Below, piece by piece: positions 24,382-32,717 of a stretch of DNA of 47,969 bases. Each line of letters starts with the position of its first letter. Positions within the stretch are counted from its first letter, which is position 1. Both the position numbers and the translations under genes were made by a program. The notes under the pieces were generated by a model. It made no database searches. It had not been told where the DNA came from and worked only from the letters and a program-made list of their open reading frames with translations. The DNA lies in assembly GCA_040255445.1 (NCBI GenBank), contig JBDZUZ010000012.1, positions 1 to 47,969 on the forward strand. Direction: 5' to 3'. The DNA comes from JBDZUZ01 sp040255445. GTDB taxonomy: Bacteria; Planctomycetota; Phycisphaerae; Phycisphaerales; UBA1924.

Positions 24382-25725
24382 TCAGGGTGCAACGGGCCGC
24401 GGCGGCGTGGCGACCAACGGGGTCAGGAGCTCGCTTCGGATGAGGCGCTCGGCCGTGCGCACATCGGGGACATCGCGCATGCCGACCGGCGGCCCTGTCA
24501 TCGGGCCGCGAGCGCGGGCGCCGTCGTCCGCACCCCGACCCATCTGTTCATCGAAGAGATAAAGGTCGCCGCGGTCGTTGGGACGTTCGATGCAGCGGAG
24601 GTTGTCGATCTGCGCAGGGGCAACGGATGTGAGCTCGAATCCGCCCAGTGTGCTGCGGAGGAGGAGGACGCGGTGCGTCGTGACCGCGGACACACTGCGG
24701 GCGGTGGTCACGAACTGGTGCACGATCGCGCCGATCATCAGAGATACGACCAGAAGCCCAAAAAGGAGCGCGAGGACGCTTCCATTCCGATCGGACTTGG
24801 TCTCGAACCCGGTCGAGCCGACGACGAGGAGCACGAACAGAGTGACGATCGTCCCGAAGAGAGCGGCCGCGGCGTTGGAGGTGGTCAGAATGCGCGGTCG
24901 TCCGTGCACTGCCCAGAGGATCCTTTCGCCTTCCTTGAGCTCGCGATTCAAACGGGCGAGCGCGGCGGGTGCAAGCGCGTTCAGGTCGGGCGGCGGTTCG
25001 GATCCGGCTGCATCGTGCGGCCCGGCCACCGGCGTAGATCCCAGCTCGTGCGTCATCCGCAGGACCTCGGCGGCATCCCTGATATCGATGAAGCCGTCCG
25101 AGCGCACTTCCGGGCTGAAGTTGTTACCCGGGACCTTGGGCGTGAGGTGGCGGAAGATGATGTCGGCGCGCCCGTTGAAACGGACGGCCCCGGCTGGCCG
25201 CAAACGAGCCTGCCCAAAGCCGGCGCCGTGCACCGAATACCACATGCGACTGGATCCGCCGCCGGCGATGCTGAGGATCGCGCGGCGGTCGGTCAGGGCG
25301 TAGAAGCTTCGCATTGCGGCGACCATGACAGAGCCGCCCCACACGATCATCGCGATGCCGACCGCGACGAACACCTCGAAGAAGACGGGGACGCCGATGC
25401 GGTCGCCACCGCTGGCACTGCCGCTCAAGGGAAACAGAGTGCCCATAAGCGTAACGCCGCCCGACCAGACTGCACCTCCGGCCATCAGCTGGATGCCTCC
25501 CAGCGAAGCGCGGATCACGCCGGGCTTTCCGACCCAGCGCACCCGCTCGCCGGGCTCGAGCCTGCTGGTGAGCAACGTGGACTGACTCGCCGAGAGAACT
25601 TCCCGCGCGGGCGCGGCCTCGGCGACATTGCGAACGGCGGGCGCACCTGGCGCGGCGGGATCGCCGTCGCGCGGGCCTCGGCGGTCGGGGGGTGGGCTGG
25701 TGTTGTAGCGGTCTGGCGTTGCCAT
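24382..25725 (-). CDS. Membrane protein with two PH-like (bPH2/DUF304-type) units
   Basis: A 447-aa membrane protein with an internal duplication. Unit 1: LEPGERVRWVGKPG (about 55-68), two membrane helices (about 75-125), then FYALTDRRAIL. Unit 2: LKEGERILWAVHGRPR (about 262-277), two helices (about 285-340), then VSAVTTHRVLLL. The 'GE.i.W.g.P ... two TM ... alT..Rvi' pattern is that of bacterial PH-like proteins of the YdbS type. The N-terminus is proline-rich and probably disordered. The ATG at 25725 has no Shine-Dalgarno; TATCTT lies about 21 nt upstream. Function unknown. Confidence 0.7.
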   Translation of the reverse strand: MATPDRYNTSPPPDRRGPRDGDPAAPGAPAVRNVAEAAPAREVLSASQSTLLTSRLEPGERVRWVGKPGVIRASLGGIQLMAGGAVWSGGVTLMGTLFPLSGSASGGDRIGVPVFFEVFVAVGIAMIVWGGSVMVAAMRSFYALTDRRAILSIAGGGSSRMWYSVHGAGFGQARLRPAGAVRFNGRADIIFRHLTPKVPGNNFSPEVRSDGFIDIRDAAEVLRMTHELGSTPVAGPHDAAGSEPPPDLNALAPAALARLNRELKEGERILWAVHGRPRILTTSNAAAALFGTIVTLFVLLVVGSTGFETKSDRNGSVLALLFGLLVVSLMIGAIVHQFVTTARSVSAVTTHRVLLLRSTLGGFELTSVAPAQIDNLRCIERPNDRGDLYLFDEQMGRGADDGARARGPMTGPPVGMRDVPDVRTAERLIRSELLTPLVATPPRPVAP

Positions 25726-25821
25726 GCGCGGATCCGGGCCGCGACGAAGATACCACGCGGTTGCGGATCTGGCGGTGGTGGTGCGCACCGCTGCAGCGCT
25801 GATGCCGACTTGCTCAGATAT

Positions 25822-25854
25822 GACCTATAGGTCCCATAGGTCCTATAGGACCTA
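25822..25854. repeat. Nested AT-centred palindromes
   Basis: A 12-bp perfect palindrome GACCTATAGGTC (25822-25833) and an 18-bp perfect palindrome TAGGTCCTATAGGACCTA (25837-25854) lie side by side in otherwise GC-rich DNA. They share the unit CCTATAGG. Either repeat expansion or an operator-like site. Confidence 0.6.
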
Positions 25855-25891
25855 ACTGAACCGGCTCCGCCGCACCACATCTCGCGCGGAA

Positions 25892-25977
25892 CCACAGCTT
25901 GGCTCAAAGCAGCCAAGCTGTGGCACGGACTCGCCCCACAAAGAACCACAGCCTGACTCCGTAGAGCCAGGCTGTGG
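25892..25977. repeat. Two CCACAG-type hairpins
   Basis: Hairpin 1: CCACAGCTTGGCT (25892-25904) with its perfect 13-bp complement (25911-25923). Hairpin 2: a 14-bp stem at 25946-25959/25964-25977 with one mismatch. Both are followed by TGGCA. They are related to the hairpin at 28169-28200 and may act as transcript ends for the P-type ATPase gene that stops at 26010. Confidence 0.75.
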
Positions 25978-26009
25978 CATGTTCACTCAAACTGTCGAAC
26001 GCGAGACCC

Positions 26010-28115
26010 TTACGCCGGCTGGGCCGCCAGGCCGCGGACGCTTGCCGCGCGGCGGCGGACCTGCGGGGTTTCGGCGGTCTTCTCGGCCTCGGCGAAGTCC
26101 TCACCGAACCGGAAGAGGCGGAAGGAGTTGGCGACGACGAAGATGTCGCCGACGAAGTGGTAGAGGGCCGCGATCGGGAGGGCCGCCGCGCCGGCCTGAG
26201 CCGTGATCACGCCGGTCGCCGCGAGCAGCAGGCCGCCCAGGGCGATGACGATCGAGGCCACGATGTTCTGGCCGATGATCGTCCGCGTGCGCCGCGACAG
26301 TTCGATGAGGAACGGCACCCGCGAGAGATCGTCGTTCATCAGCGCCACGCCCGCGGAGTTGGCCGCGATGTCAGAGCCCGACAGGCCCATCGCGATGCCG
26401 ACATCGGCCTCGGCGAGCGAGGGACCGTCGTTGATGCCGTCGCCGACCATCATGGTCCGCATGCCGCCGGCGACCATCGCCTTGATCTGCTCGTGCTTCT
26501 CTTCGGGGAGGCACTCGGCCTCGACCGCATCGACGCCGACAGCCTGACCCACGCGGCGGCCGACGCTCAGGCGGTCGCCGGTGAAGATGGCGACGTAGCG
26601 GACGCCGAGTTCACGCAGGCGGAGGATCACGTTCCGCGTGTTCGTGCGGACGGTGTCCTCGAGGCCGACAGCGCCCATGTACTTGCCATCACGCATCACG
26701 TGCACGCCGGTCATGCCTTCGATCTTGCTCTCGACGGCTTCGACATCGGGCTTGATGGCGGGGTTGAGTTCCATGAGCCAGGAAGCGCGGCCGACGCAGA
26801 CTTCGCCCATGCTGGTGCGGGCCTTGACGCCGCGGCCGTGGATCTCTTCGTAGTCGCCGCTCTCTTCGATCTGCACGCGGGCGGCGCGGGCGGTCGTCAG
26901 GATCGACTGCGCGAGCGGGTGGTTGCTGTGCTGTTCGCCATTGGCCGCGGCGACGAGGAGGTCGGCACCATCGACGCCGGGGGCCGGGGCGAGCTTGGTC
27001 ACCTGGAAGCGGCCAGTGGTGATCGTGCCGGTCTTGTCCATGACGACCGCGTTGACCTGGCCCGCGGCCTCGAGATAGCTGGGACGCTTGATGAGAATGC
27101 CGAGTCGCGCCGCCGCGGCAAAGGCCGCGATCATCGCGCTGGGGCTGGCCAGCAGCAGGGCCGAGGGGCAGGCGATGACGAGCACGGTCACGGCGGTGAC
27201 GCCGGCGTTGGCCTTGGTGACCGGGTCGCCGGACTTACTCATGAGGAACCAGGTGATCGCCGCGACCGAGAGGACGACGGGGACGAAGAACCGCGCCACC
27301 TGCTCGATGAGGAGCTGGCGGGGCGTGCGGCTCGATTCGGCCTCGCGGATGAGCTGCGTGACCTTGCCGATGGTGGTGTCGCCGCCGACCTGCGTGACGA
27401 CGAGGTCGATGCCGCCGGTGAGGTTGGTGGTGCCGGCGTAGACCTGATCGCCGACGGAGACCTCGACGGGCACGGCCTCACCGGTGAGCGAGGCCTGATT
27501 GATCGTGGAGCGGCCGGTGGCGACCTTGCCGTCGACGGGGAGGTTCTCGCCGGGGCGGACGCGGACGGTGTCGCCGACCTTGACCTCGCTGAGGCCGATC
27601 GTCTGCTCCGAGCCATCGCGGACGACCCGCGCGGTGTCGGGCGTGAGCTGGACGAGCTGCTGGATCGCCCGCTCCGCGCCCGAGGCGGTGCGGCGGACGA
27701 TCTGCCCGAAGACGACGAGGATGAAGGCGAGCCAGCCGGCGGTGACATACTCGTTGATCGCGATCGAGGCGATGATGGCGAGCGCGGCGAGGCTGGAGCT
27801 GCTGACGTTGCCGGTGCGGACTTCCTGGATCGCCGCCCAGAAGAGCGGCAGGCCCAGGACGATGGCGCCGATCATCGCGGGGATCGAGGAGACCTCCTTG
27901 GGGAGGCCGTCGATGAACTGCATGACGGTCGAGGCGAGCACGAGCACGCCGCCGATCAGCGTGAAGACGATCCAGCGCTCGATCGAGACCTCGTGGTGGC
28001 TGCAGCACTGGACCGTATCGAGCCCGGTTTCGGGGCCGTGGTCGTGCTTGTGATCGTGCGTGTGGTCGTGGGCGTGATCGTGGGCGTGATCGTGGGCGTG
28101 ATCGAGAGTGGGCAT
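26010..28115 (-). CDS. P1B-type heavy-metal ATPase with His-rich N-terminus and CPS motif
   Basis: A 701-aa ion pump. Residues 5-26 hold 11 His alternating with Asp/Ala, followed by QCCSHH (36-41); no folded HMA domain is present. Membrane helices lie at about 47-69, 77-98, 107-122, 125-140, 273-292, 307-328 and two near the C-terminus. SLTGEAVPV (TGE 211-213), ACPSALLLASP (CPS 316-318), DKTGTIT with the phosphorylated Asp360, SNHP (HP 399-400), FTGDR and GDGINDGPSLA (558-568) are all present. CPS in place of CPC/SPC is unusual, so the metal (Zn, Co, Ni or Cu) cannot be read off; the His tail favours divalent ions. The ATG at 28115 has GGAG upstream. It is flanked by hairpins of one family. 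Confidence 0.9.
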   Translation of the reverse strand: MPTLDHAHDHAHDHAHDHTHDHKHDHGPETGLDTVQCCSHHEVSIERWIVFTLIGGVLVLASTVMQFIDGLPKEVSSIPAMIGAIVLGLPLFWAAIQEVRTGNVSSSSLAALAIIASIAINEYVTAGWLAFILVVFGQIVRRTASGAERAIQQLVQLTPDTARVVRDGSEQTIGLSEVKVGDTVRVRPGENLPVDGKVATGRSTINQASLTGEAVPVEVSVGDQVYAGTTNLTGGIDLVVTQVGGDTTIGKVTQLIREAESSRTPRQLLIEQVARFFVPVVLSVAAITWFLMSKSGDPVTKANAGVTAVTVLVIACPSALLLASPSAMIAAFAAAARLGILIKRPSYLEAAGQVNAVVMDKTGTITTGRFQVTKLAPAPGVDGADLLVAAANGEQHSNHPLAQSILTTARAARVQIEESGDYEEIHGRGVKARTSMGEVCVGRASWLMELNPAIKPDVEAVESKIEGMTGVHVMRDGKYMGAVGLEDTVRTNTRNVILRLRELGVRYVAIFTGDRLSVGRRVGQAVGVDAVEAECLPEEKHEQIKAMVAGGMRTMMVGDGINDGPSLAEADVGIAMGLSGSDIAANSAGVALMNDDLSRVPFLIELSRRTRTIIGQNIVASIVIALGGLLLAATGVITAQAGAAALPIAALYHFVGDIFVVANSFRLFRFGEDFAEAEKTAETPQVRRRAASVRGLAAQPA

Positions 28116-28168
28116 CGAGGGCGGCTCCACGGGTGGACGGAAGGAGAGAGGGGGTCGCTGACAGATCC

Positions 28169-28200
28169 CCACAGGCTCGTGCAGAGCCACGAGCCTGTGG
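28169..28200. repeat. CCACAG-type hairpin upstream of the metal ATPase
   Basis: A perfect 13-bp stem CCACAGGCTCGTG/CACGAGCCTGTGG with a 6-nt loop, followed by CACGGG. Same family as 25892-25977. Located in the 262-bp divergent region between the ATPase and gpsA, which is otherwise without a callable feature. Confidence 0.75.
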
Positions 28201-28377
28201 CACGGGCGAGTGCCATAAAACGGGTCGAAGCCTAGGCGGCCGCGTGTGAAATCGGGACTCGGACAAGTGCCGAACGGCCCCGGGTCCCGCCGCGGCGTCT
28301 TAGCATACGGCCAAGCCGCCGGGCGGGTTCAGAACCCGTGCACGCGGACCACACTCCGACAGGGAAGGACCGACCGG

Positions 28378-29490
28378 ATGACGCCCAGCAAGGCTGCTTC
28401 AAAGAAGGATGGCCTCCCCACCGTGGCCGTGGTCGGGATCGGGCAGATGGGCCTGGTCTGCGCCGGCCTGCTCGCGACGACCGACCCGGGCGAGGTGCCC
28501 GGCCCCGCCGCCCGGGGCGACACCCTCAGCCGGCCCGTCGCGGTCCGGGCCTGGGGCCACGACCCCGAGGAGGTCGGCCGGATCGCCCAGACCCGGACCA
28601 GTTCGCGGCTGGAGAACTTCGTCCTCCCCGATTCGGTGGTGGTGACGACCTCCGATGCCGAGGCCCTGAAGGATGCGGACTTGATCGTCTCGGCGGTGCC
28701 GGTGCAGTTCATCCGCGAGACCTGGGAGCGGCTGGCCGGGCATGTCCCGCCGCGGGCCGGGGTGGTGTCGGTCTCCAAGGGGATCGAGACCTCGACGCTG
28801 ATGCGGCCGACGCAGATCATCGCGGATGTGCTGCGGAAGACGGGGAGGGATGATCCCGATGGCCCGGCGCGGCGGCTGGGGACGCTCTCTGGCCCGACGA
28901 TCGCGGCGGAGCTGGCCCAGTGCCTGCCCGCGGCGATGATCGCGGCGAGCGATGATGAGGCGTTCGCGCGGGAGATCCAGAGCCTGTTCATGTGCCACTG
29001 GCTGCGGGTGTACACCAACACGGACTTGCTGGGCGTCGAGCTCTCGGGCGCGGTCAAGAACGTGATCGCGATCGCGGCGGGCATCGTCGACGGCCTGACG
29101 GCGGGGAACAACGCGAAGAGTGCGCTGCTGGCGCGGGGGCTGGCGGAGATCACGCGGCTGGGCGTGGCGATGGGCGCCACGCCCGACACCTTCTTCGGGA
29201 TCGCGGGCGTGGGCGATCTTGCGACGACCTGCTTCAGCCCGGAGGGGCGGAACCGCTCCTGCGGCGAAGCGCTGGGCAAGGGCCAGAAGCTCGATGAGTA
29301 CCTCAAGGGCAGCCAGCATGTGGTCGAGGGCGTGCAGACCGCCAAGAGCGTGATGGCGCTGGCGGAGAAGTACCGCATCCCGATGCCGATCACGCAGGCG
29401 GTGCACGCGGTGCTCTTCGAGAAGGTGGACCCGATCGAGGCGATCGGGATGCTGATGAGCCGGGATCCGAAGGCGGAGCGGGTGGGGTAA
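28378..29490 (+). CDS. gpsA: Glycerol-3-phosphate dehydrogenase [NAD(P)+]
   Basis: A 370-aa cytoplasmic enzyme that makes sn-glycerol-3-phosphate from dihydroxyacetone phosphate for phospholipid synthesis. A Rossmann motif GIGQMG lies at 20-25. VSVSKGIE, LSGPTIAAEL, GVELSGAVKNVIAIAAGI with the catalytic Lys, and the signature NNAKSALLARGLAEITRLG are all recognisable. There is a moderate insertion after the first strand (about 33-60). The ATG at 28378 follows GGGAAGGA. It is divergent from the metal ATPase and stands alone before the lipoprotein pair. Confidence 0.93.
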   Translation: MTPSKAASKKDGLPTVAVVGIGQMGLVCAGLLATTDPGEVPGPAARGDTLSRPVAVRAWGHDPEEVGRIAQTRTSSRLENFVLPDSVVVTTSDAEALKDADLIVSAVPVQFIRETWERLAGHVPPRAGVVSVSKGIETSTLMRPTQIIADVLRKTGRDDPDGPARRLGTLSGPTIAAELAQCLPAAMIAASDDEAFAREIQSLFMCHWLRVYTNTDLLGVELSGAVKNVIAIAAGIVDGLTAGNNAKSALLARGLAEITRLGVAMGATPDTFFGIAGVGDLATTCFSPEGRNRSCGEALGKGQKLDEYLKGSQHVVEGVQTAKSVMALAEKYRIPMPITQAVHAVLFEKVDPIEAIGMLMSRDPKAERVG

Positions 29491-29562
29491 ACAGACGCGG
29501 AATCCCGCGCGGGCAGTGCCGGTCTTGATGGAACTTCAACGCGGGATTTCCCGGGGCGACGG

Positions 29563-29568
29563 TATAGT
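29563..29568 (+). promoter_or_regulatory. -10-like TATAGT close to a start codon
   Basis: TATAGT, 7 nt, then ATG at 29576, identical in sequence and spacing to the dus site. No Shine-Dalgarno is present and no good -35 at 16-18 bp. Confidence 0.45.
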
Positions 29569-29575
29569 GCCTCGC

Positions 29576-31090
29576 ATGAAGCGGCGATGGCGTGTGTTCG
29601 GCTGGCTCGGCGCGTGGTGGACGATGCTGCTGGCATCGCTGGGTGGGTGCTTTGTGAGCCGGTCGGGGCGGGTCGCGGCGGAGGCGCCTTCGGCGGAGAT
29701 CACGTGGCCGGAGCGCGACCTCGGAGCGGTGCGTCCGCTCGCGGAGGCGACGCCGGAGGAGATCAATCGGCTATCGCTGGCGCAGGGCGCCGACCCGTCA
29801 TCGCTGGAGTCGGCGCAGCGCGACAAACTCGATGAACCCGAATACCGCATCGTGTCGCGGCGGCTGACCTCGACCGGGCTCCTCCGCGTGTACGACAGAC
29901 GGGTCGATGACAGCGAGGAAGCGAAGATCAGCCGCGACTTCATCCGGTTCGTCGAGGCGATGCTCTTCGGCTTCACACCCAACGCCACCTTCCTGACCTC
30001 GCGCGACCGGCCCGACGGCGTCGCCCCCCGCCGCCCGACACTCACGCTCAAGCCCGATGCCGACGGTTCGCTGGTGATCGACGGCAACGACATCGCCGAG
30101 AACATCCGCCTGCGCGAAGGGATCGACATGATGATCCCGCCGCGGCAGGACGGCCCCGTCCGCGGCGTGATTCTCCACTTCACAGCGCTCTTCGGGAACA
30201 AGTACGAGACCCGCGTGCTACAGCAGCTCCGCGAGGCCGGATGGGTCGTGTTCGACATCAATACCGCGGTGGGTATCCGGCCGCCGCCAGTGCCAGAGCA
30301 TCTCGCCGCGGCGGAACCGATCGTGGCGCGGCTCCGCGAGATCCGCGAGGAGTTCGAGGCCGCGACGACCGTCGAGAAGATCATGGCGCCCGGGTTCGAG
30401 CTGCCGCGGACGCGGCCGGAAGAGCTCGAGCTGATGCGGACGCTCATCGATCTGCGGCGGCCGTCCTTCCAGGCCTGCCCGGGCGCGGACCTCGAAGCGC
30501 TCGGCCGCGAGATCGCGGGACAGGTCGATGATCTGCTCGCGGAGAACGCGTACGCGGCGGAGGCGGTGCTCGAGTACATCGATGCGGAGCGGCCCGAACT
30601 CGCGGGCAAGCCGCTGGTCGTGATCGGCTTCAGCGCGGGCGCGCTCGCGACGCCGGCGGTATGCGCCCGCCTGGGCGATCGTGTCGATGCCGCGATCCTG
30701 ATCGGCGGCGCTGCGGATCTCTTCGCGGCCTCGCAGGAGAGCACGCTGATGGACGGCGGGATCCGCATCCGCTGCGGGCACAACTTCGTCGACCCCAGAA
30801 CGATCGAGGCGATCCACCGGGCCTACCTCGCGCACACAACGCTCGACCCTATCAAGACCGCCCCGCTGCTCGCGGCGACGCCGACGCTGGTGATCCGCTC
30901 GGATTCGGACGAGTGGGTCCCCGCGAGGCACGGTCGGCTCTTGGTCGAGAAGCTCGGCAAGCCCGATGTGCAGACGCTCTATGGCGGCGGTCACATGATC
31001 CTCTTCTGGCGGTTGCCCGGGCGGGCGCCATCGATCCTGCGGTGGCTGGATCGGGTAACCGTGCCTCCGGCGGCAAGTGGGGATGCGTGA
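29576..31090 (+). CDS. Lipoprotein alpha/beta-hydrolase, paralogue 1
   Basis: A 504-aa predicted lipoprotein. The signal peptide MKRRWRVFGWLGAWWTMLLA is followed by SLGGC, with the lipid-carrying Cys at about 25. After an N-terminal region of about 170 residues, GVILHFTALFG opens an alpha/beta-hydrolase domain. The nucleophile is in GFSAGAL (Ser353); RSDSDEWVPARHG supplies the acid and GGGHMILFW the His. The segment inserted between the first strands and the nucleophile (about 220-330) is long. The start at 29576 is chosen over an in-frame ATG 60 nt upstream because it gives a proper lipoprotein signal. Its stop overlaps the start of the next gene. Substrate unknown; an esterase or peptidase acting at the cell surface is likely. 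Confidence 0.78.
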   Translation: MKRRWRVFGWLGAWWTMLLASLGGCFVSRSGRVAAEAPSAEITWPERDLGAVRPLAEATPEEINRLSLAQGADPSSLESAQRDKLDEPEYRIVSRRLTSTGLLRVYDRRVDDSEEAKISRDFIRFVEAMLFGFTPNATFLTSRDRPDGVAPRRPTLTLKPDADGSLVIDGNDIAENIRLREGIDMMIPPRQDGPVRGVILHFTALFGNKYETRVLQQLREAGWVVFDINTAVGIRPPPVPEHLAAAEPIVARLREIREEFEAATTVEKIMAPGFELPRTRPEELELMRTLIDLRRPSFQACPGADLEALGREIAGQVDDLLAENAYAAEAVLEYIDAERPELAGKPLVVIGFSAGALATPAVCARLGDRVDAAILIGGAADLFAASQESTLMDGGIRIRCGHNFVDPRTIEAIHRAYLAHTTLDPIKTAPLLAATPTLVIRSDSDEWVPARHGRLLVEKLGKPDVQTLYGGGHMILFWRLPGRAPSILRWLDRVTVPPAASGDA

Positions 31091-32616
31091 TGAGTGTGAC
31101 GGCTGTGATGCGTTGCGTCGTGCTGATGGCCGGATGCGCGGCGACGGTCGTGTCTTCGGGGTGCTTCGTGAGCCGGACGGGCGCGGTGGCGGCAGCGCGG
31201 CCGGGTGATCCCGGGCTCGTGTGGCCGGAGCGCGATGTCGACGCTGTGCGGCCTTACGCGGAAGCGACGCCCGCCGAGATCCGGCGCGGTTCTGTGCCCG
31301 ATGGTGTCGAACTACCGGACGACATGCGGGCCTTTCTGGATCAGGTCGATTATCGCTTCGATTACTGCAAGATCGTCGGCAATGGGATGCTGCGCCGCTA
31401 TGTGCGCGGTGAATCGACATCGCTCGAAAGGGACGGCAAGCTGCAGATCTGGGCCGCGATTGAACTGTTGCTCGAGGGTTTTCTGCCCAACGCGGAGTTT
31501 CTGAGTTCGGAGTTGCTCGTGAGCGAGCCGAACGGGTACGCGTTGCTGCAGGCGAGATTCCCTGCTGAACCGACGCCCGAAGCGGCCGCCGAAGATCCTG
31601 TGGTCACAATGCGGGAGCGCATCGCGTTTCAGCGGGGAGTCAGCCTCTACCTGCCCGATGCGGGCGACCGGCCCGCGCGCGGGGTGATTCTGCACTTCGC
31701 GGCGTTGTACTGGAATCCTTACGAGATGCTCTTCCTTCAGAGGATGCGTGAGGCGGGGTGGGAGGTGTTCAGCATCAAACCGATCTCTGAGGTGACACCG
31801 CCGTTGGTGCCCGAGCACATGGCGGAGGCGGAGGTGCTCGAGTCCCGGCTTCGGTCCATCCGGGATGCACTGAAGAGCGAGATGACGCATGAGAACATGA
31901 TGGATCCGGCGTGGCATCCAACGGATCGCTCCGCCGAAACGAAGAAACTCCAGTGGCGCATCAAGGCGTTGGTCGCCCGTTTGTTTCAGGCGTGCCCGGG
32001 GGACGATCTCAGCGGCGTGGGCGCGGACATCGCAGCCCGCGTGGACAACCTGCTCGCCGAAAGTGCATACGCGGCGGAGGCGGTCGTCGGGTATATCGAT
32101 GCCGAGCGCCCGGACCTGGTGGGCAAGCCGCTGGTCGTCATGGGCTTTAGCGCGGGGGCGCTTGCAGCGCCGGCGGCCTGTGCACGGCTCGGTGAGCGAG
32201 TGGATGCCGTCGTGCTCATCGGCGGAGGCGCGGATCTCTTCGCCATCTCTCAGGAGAGCACGCTCACGGATGCGGGCGTGCGCATCCGCTGCGGGTTCAA
32301 CTTCGTCGACCCTAGGACGATCGAGGCGATCCACCACGCCTACCTCGCCCACACAACGCTCGACCCCATCAAGACCGCCCCGCTGCTCGCCGCGACACCG
32401 ACGCTGGTGATTCGCTCGGATTCGGATGAGTGGGTGCCGGCGCGGTACGGGCGGCTGCTGGTCGAGAAACTGGGCAGGCCCGATGTGCAGACGCTCTACG
32501 GCGGCGGGCACAAGATCCTCTTCTGGCGGCTTCCCGGGCGGGCGCCATCGATCCTGCGGTGGCTGGACCGGGTAACGCCCGATGCTGCGGGTGAAGATTC
32601 CGCCGCAGCGCGGTAG
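31090..32616 (+). CDS. Lipoprotein alpha/beta-hydrolase, paralogue 2
   Basis: A 508-aa paralogue of the upstream protein. The lipoprotein signal ends VSSGC, followed by FVSRTG as in paralogue 1 (FVSRSG). GVILHFAALYWNPYE, GFSAGALAAPAACARLG, RSDSDEWVPARYG and GGGHKILFW mark the hydrolase core with Ser, Asp and His in place. The ATG shares its A with the previous TGA (TGATG), so translation is coupled and the two are made together. The last 100 or so residues are nearly identical to paralogue 1, whereas the N-terminal half is much more diverged (see findings). Confidence 0.78.
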   Translation: MSVTAVMRCVVLMAGCAATVVSSGCFVSRTGAVAAARPGDPGLVWPERDVDAVRPYAEATPAEIRRGSVPDGVELPDDMRAFLDQVDYRFDYCKIVGNGMLRRYVRGESTSLERDGKLQIWAAIELLLEGFLPNAEFLSSELLVSEPNGYALLQARFPAEPTPEAAAEDPVVTMRERIAFQRGVSLYLPDAGDRPARGVILHFAALYWNPYEMLFLQRMREAGWEVFSIKPISEVTPPLVPEHMAEAEVLESRLRSIRDALKSEMTHENMMDPAWHPTDRSAETKKLQWRIKALVARLFQACPGDDLSGVGADIAARVDNLLAESAYAAEAVVGYIDAERPDLVGKPLVVMGFSAGALAAPAACARLGERVDAVVLIGGGADLFAISQESTLTDAGVRIRCGFNFVDPRTIEAIHHAYLAHTTLDPIKTAPLLAATPTLVIRSDSDEWVPARYGRLLVEKLGRPDVQTLYGGGHKILFWRLPGRAPSILRWLDRVTPDAAGEDSAAAR

Positions 32617-32625
32617 TGTGTACCG

Positions 32626-32645
32626 CCGCGGCGGCTCCGCCGCGG
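32626..32645. terminator. GC-rich hairpin after the lipoprotein pair
   Basis: CCGCGGCGG (32626-32634) pairs with CCGCCGCGG (32637-32645) 10 nt after the stop codon. It has no T-rich tail, so a terminator role is only possible. Confidence 0.4.
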
Positions 32646-32717
32646 GCCTTGGGTGCAGTGTTCAATCCCGGTCCGATCTCGCAGCGCCGTCACACCGCAG
32701 CGTGGAGTTTCGCCCTC

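Noticed and set aside
28066..28103. 12-bp tandem DNA repeat as an independent element
   Set aside because: It encodes the alternating His-Asp tail of the ATPase, so it is explained by the protein.
25974..28235. Plus-strand open frame of 753 codons opposite the metal ATPase
   Set aside because: It lies wholly antisense to an ATPase with all family motifs; the translation is repetitive D/G/A/R-rich without a domain.
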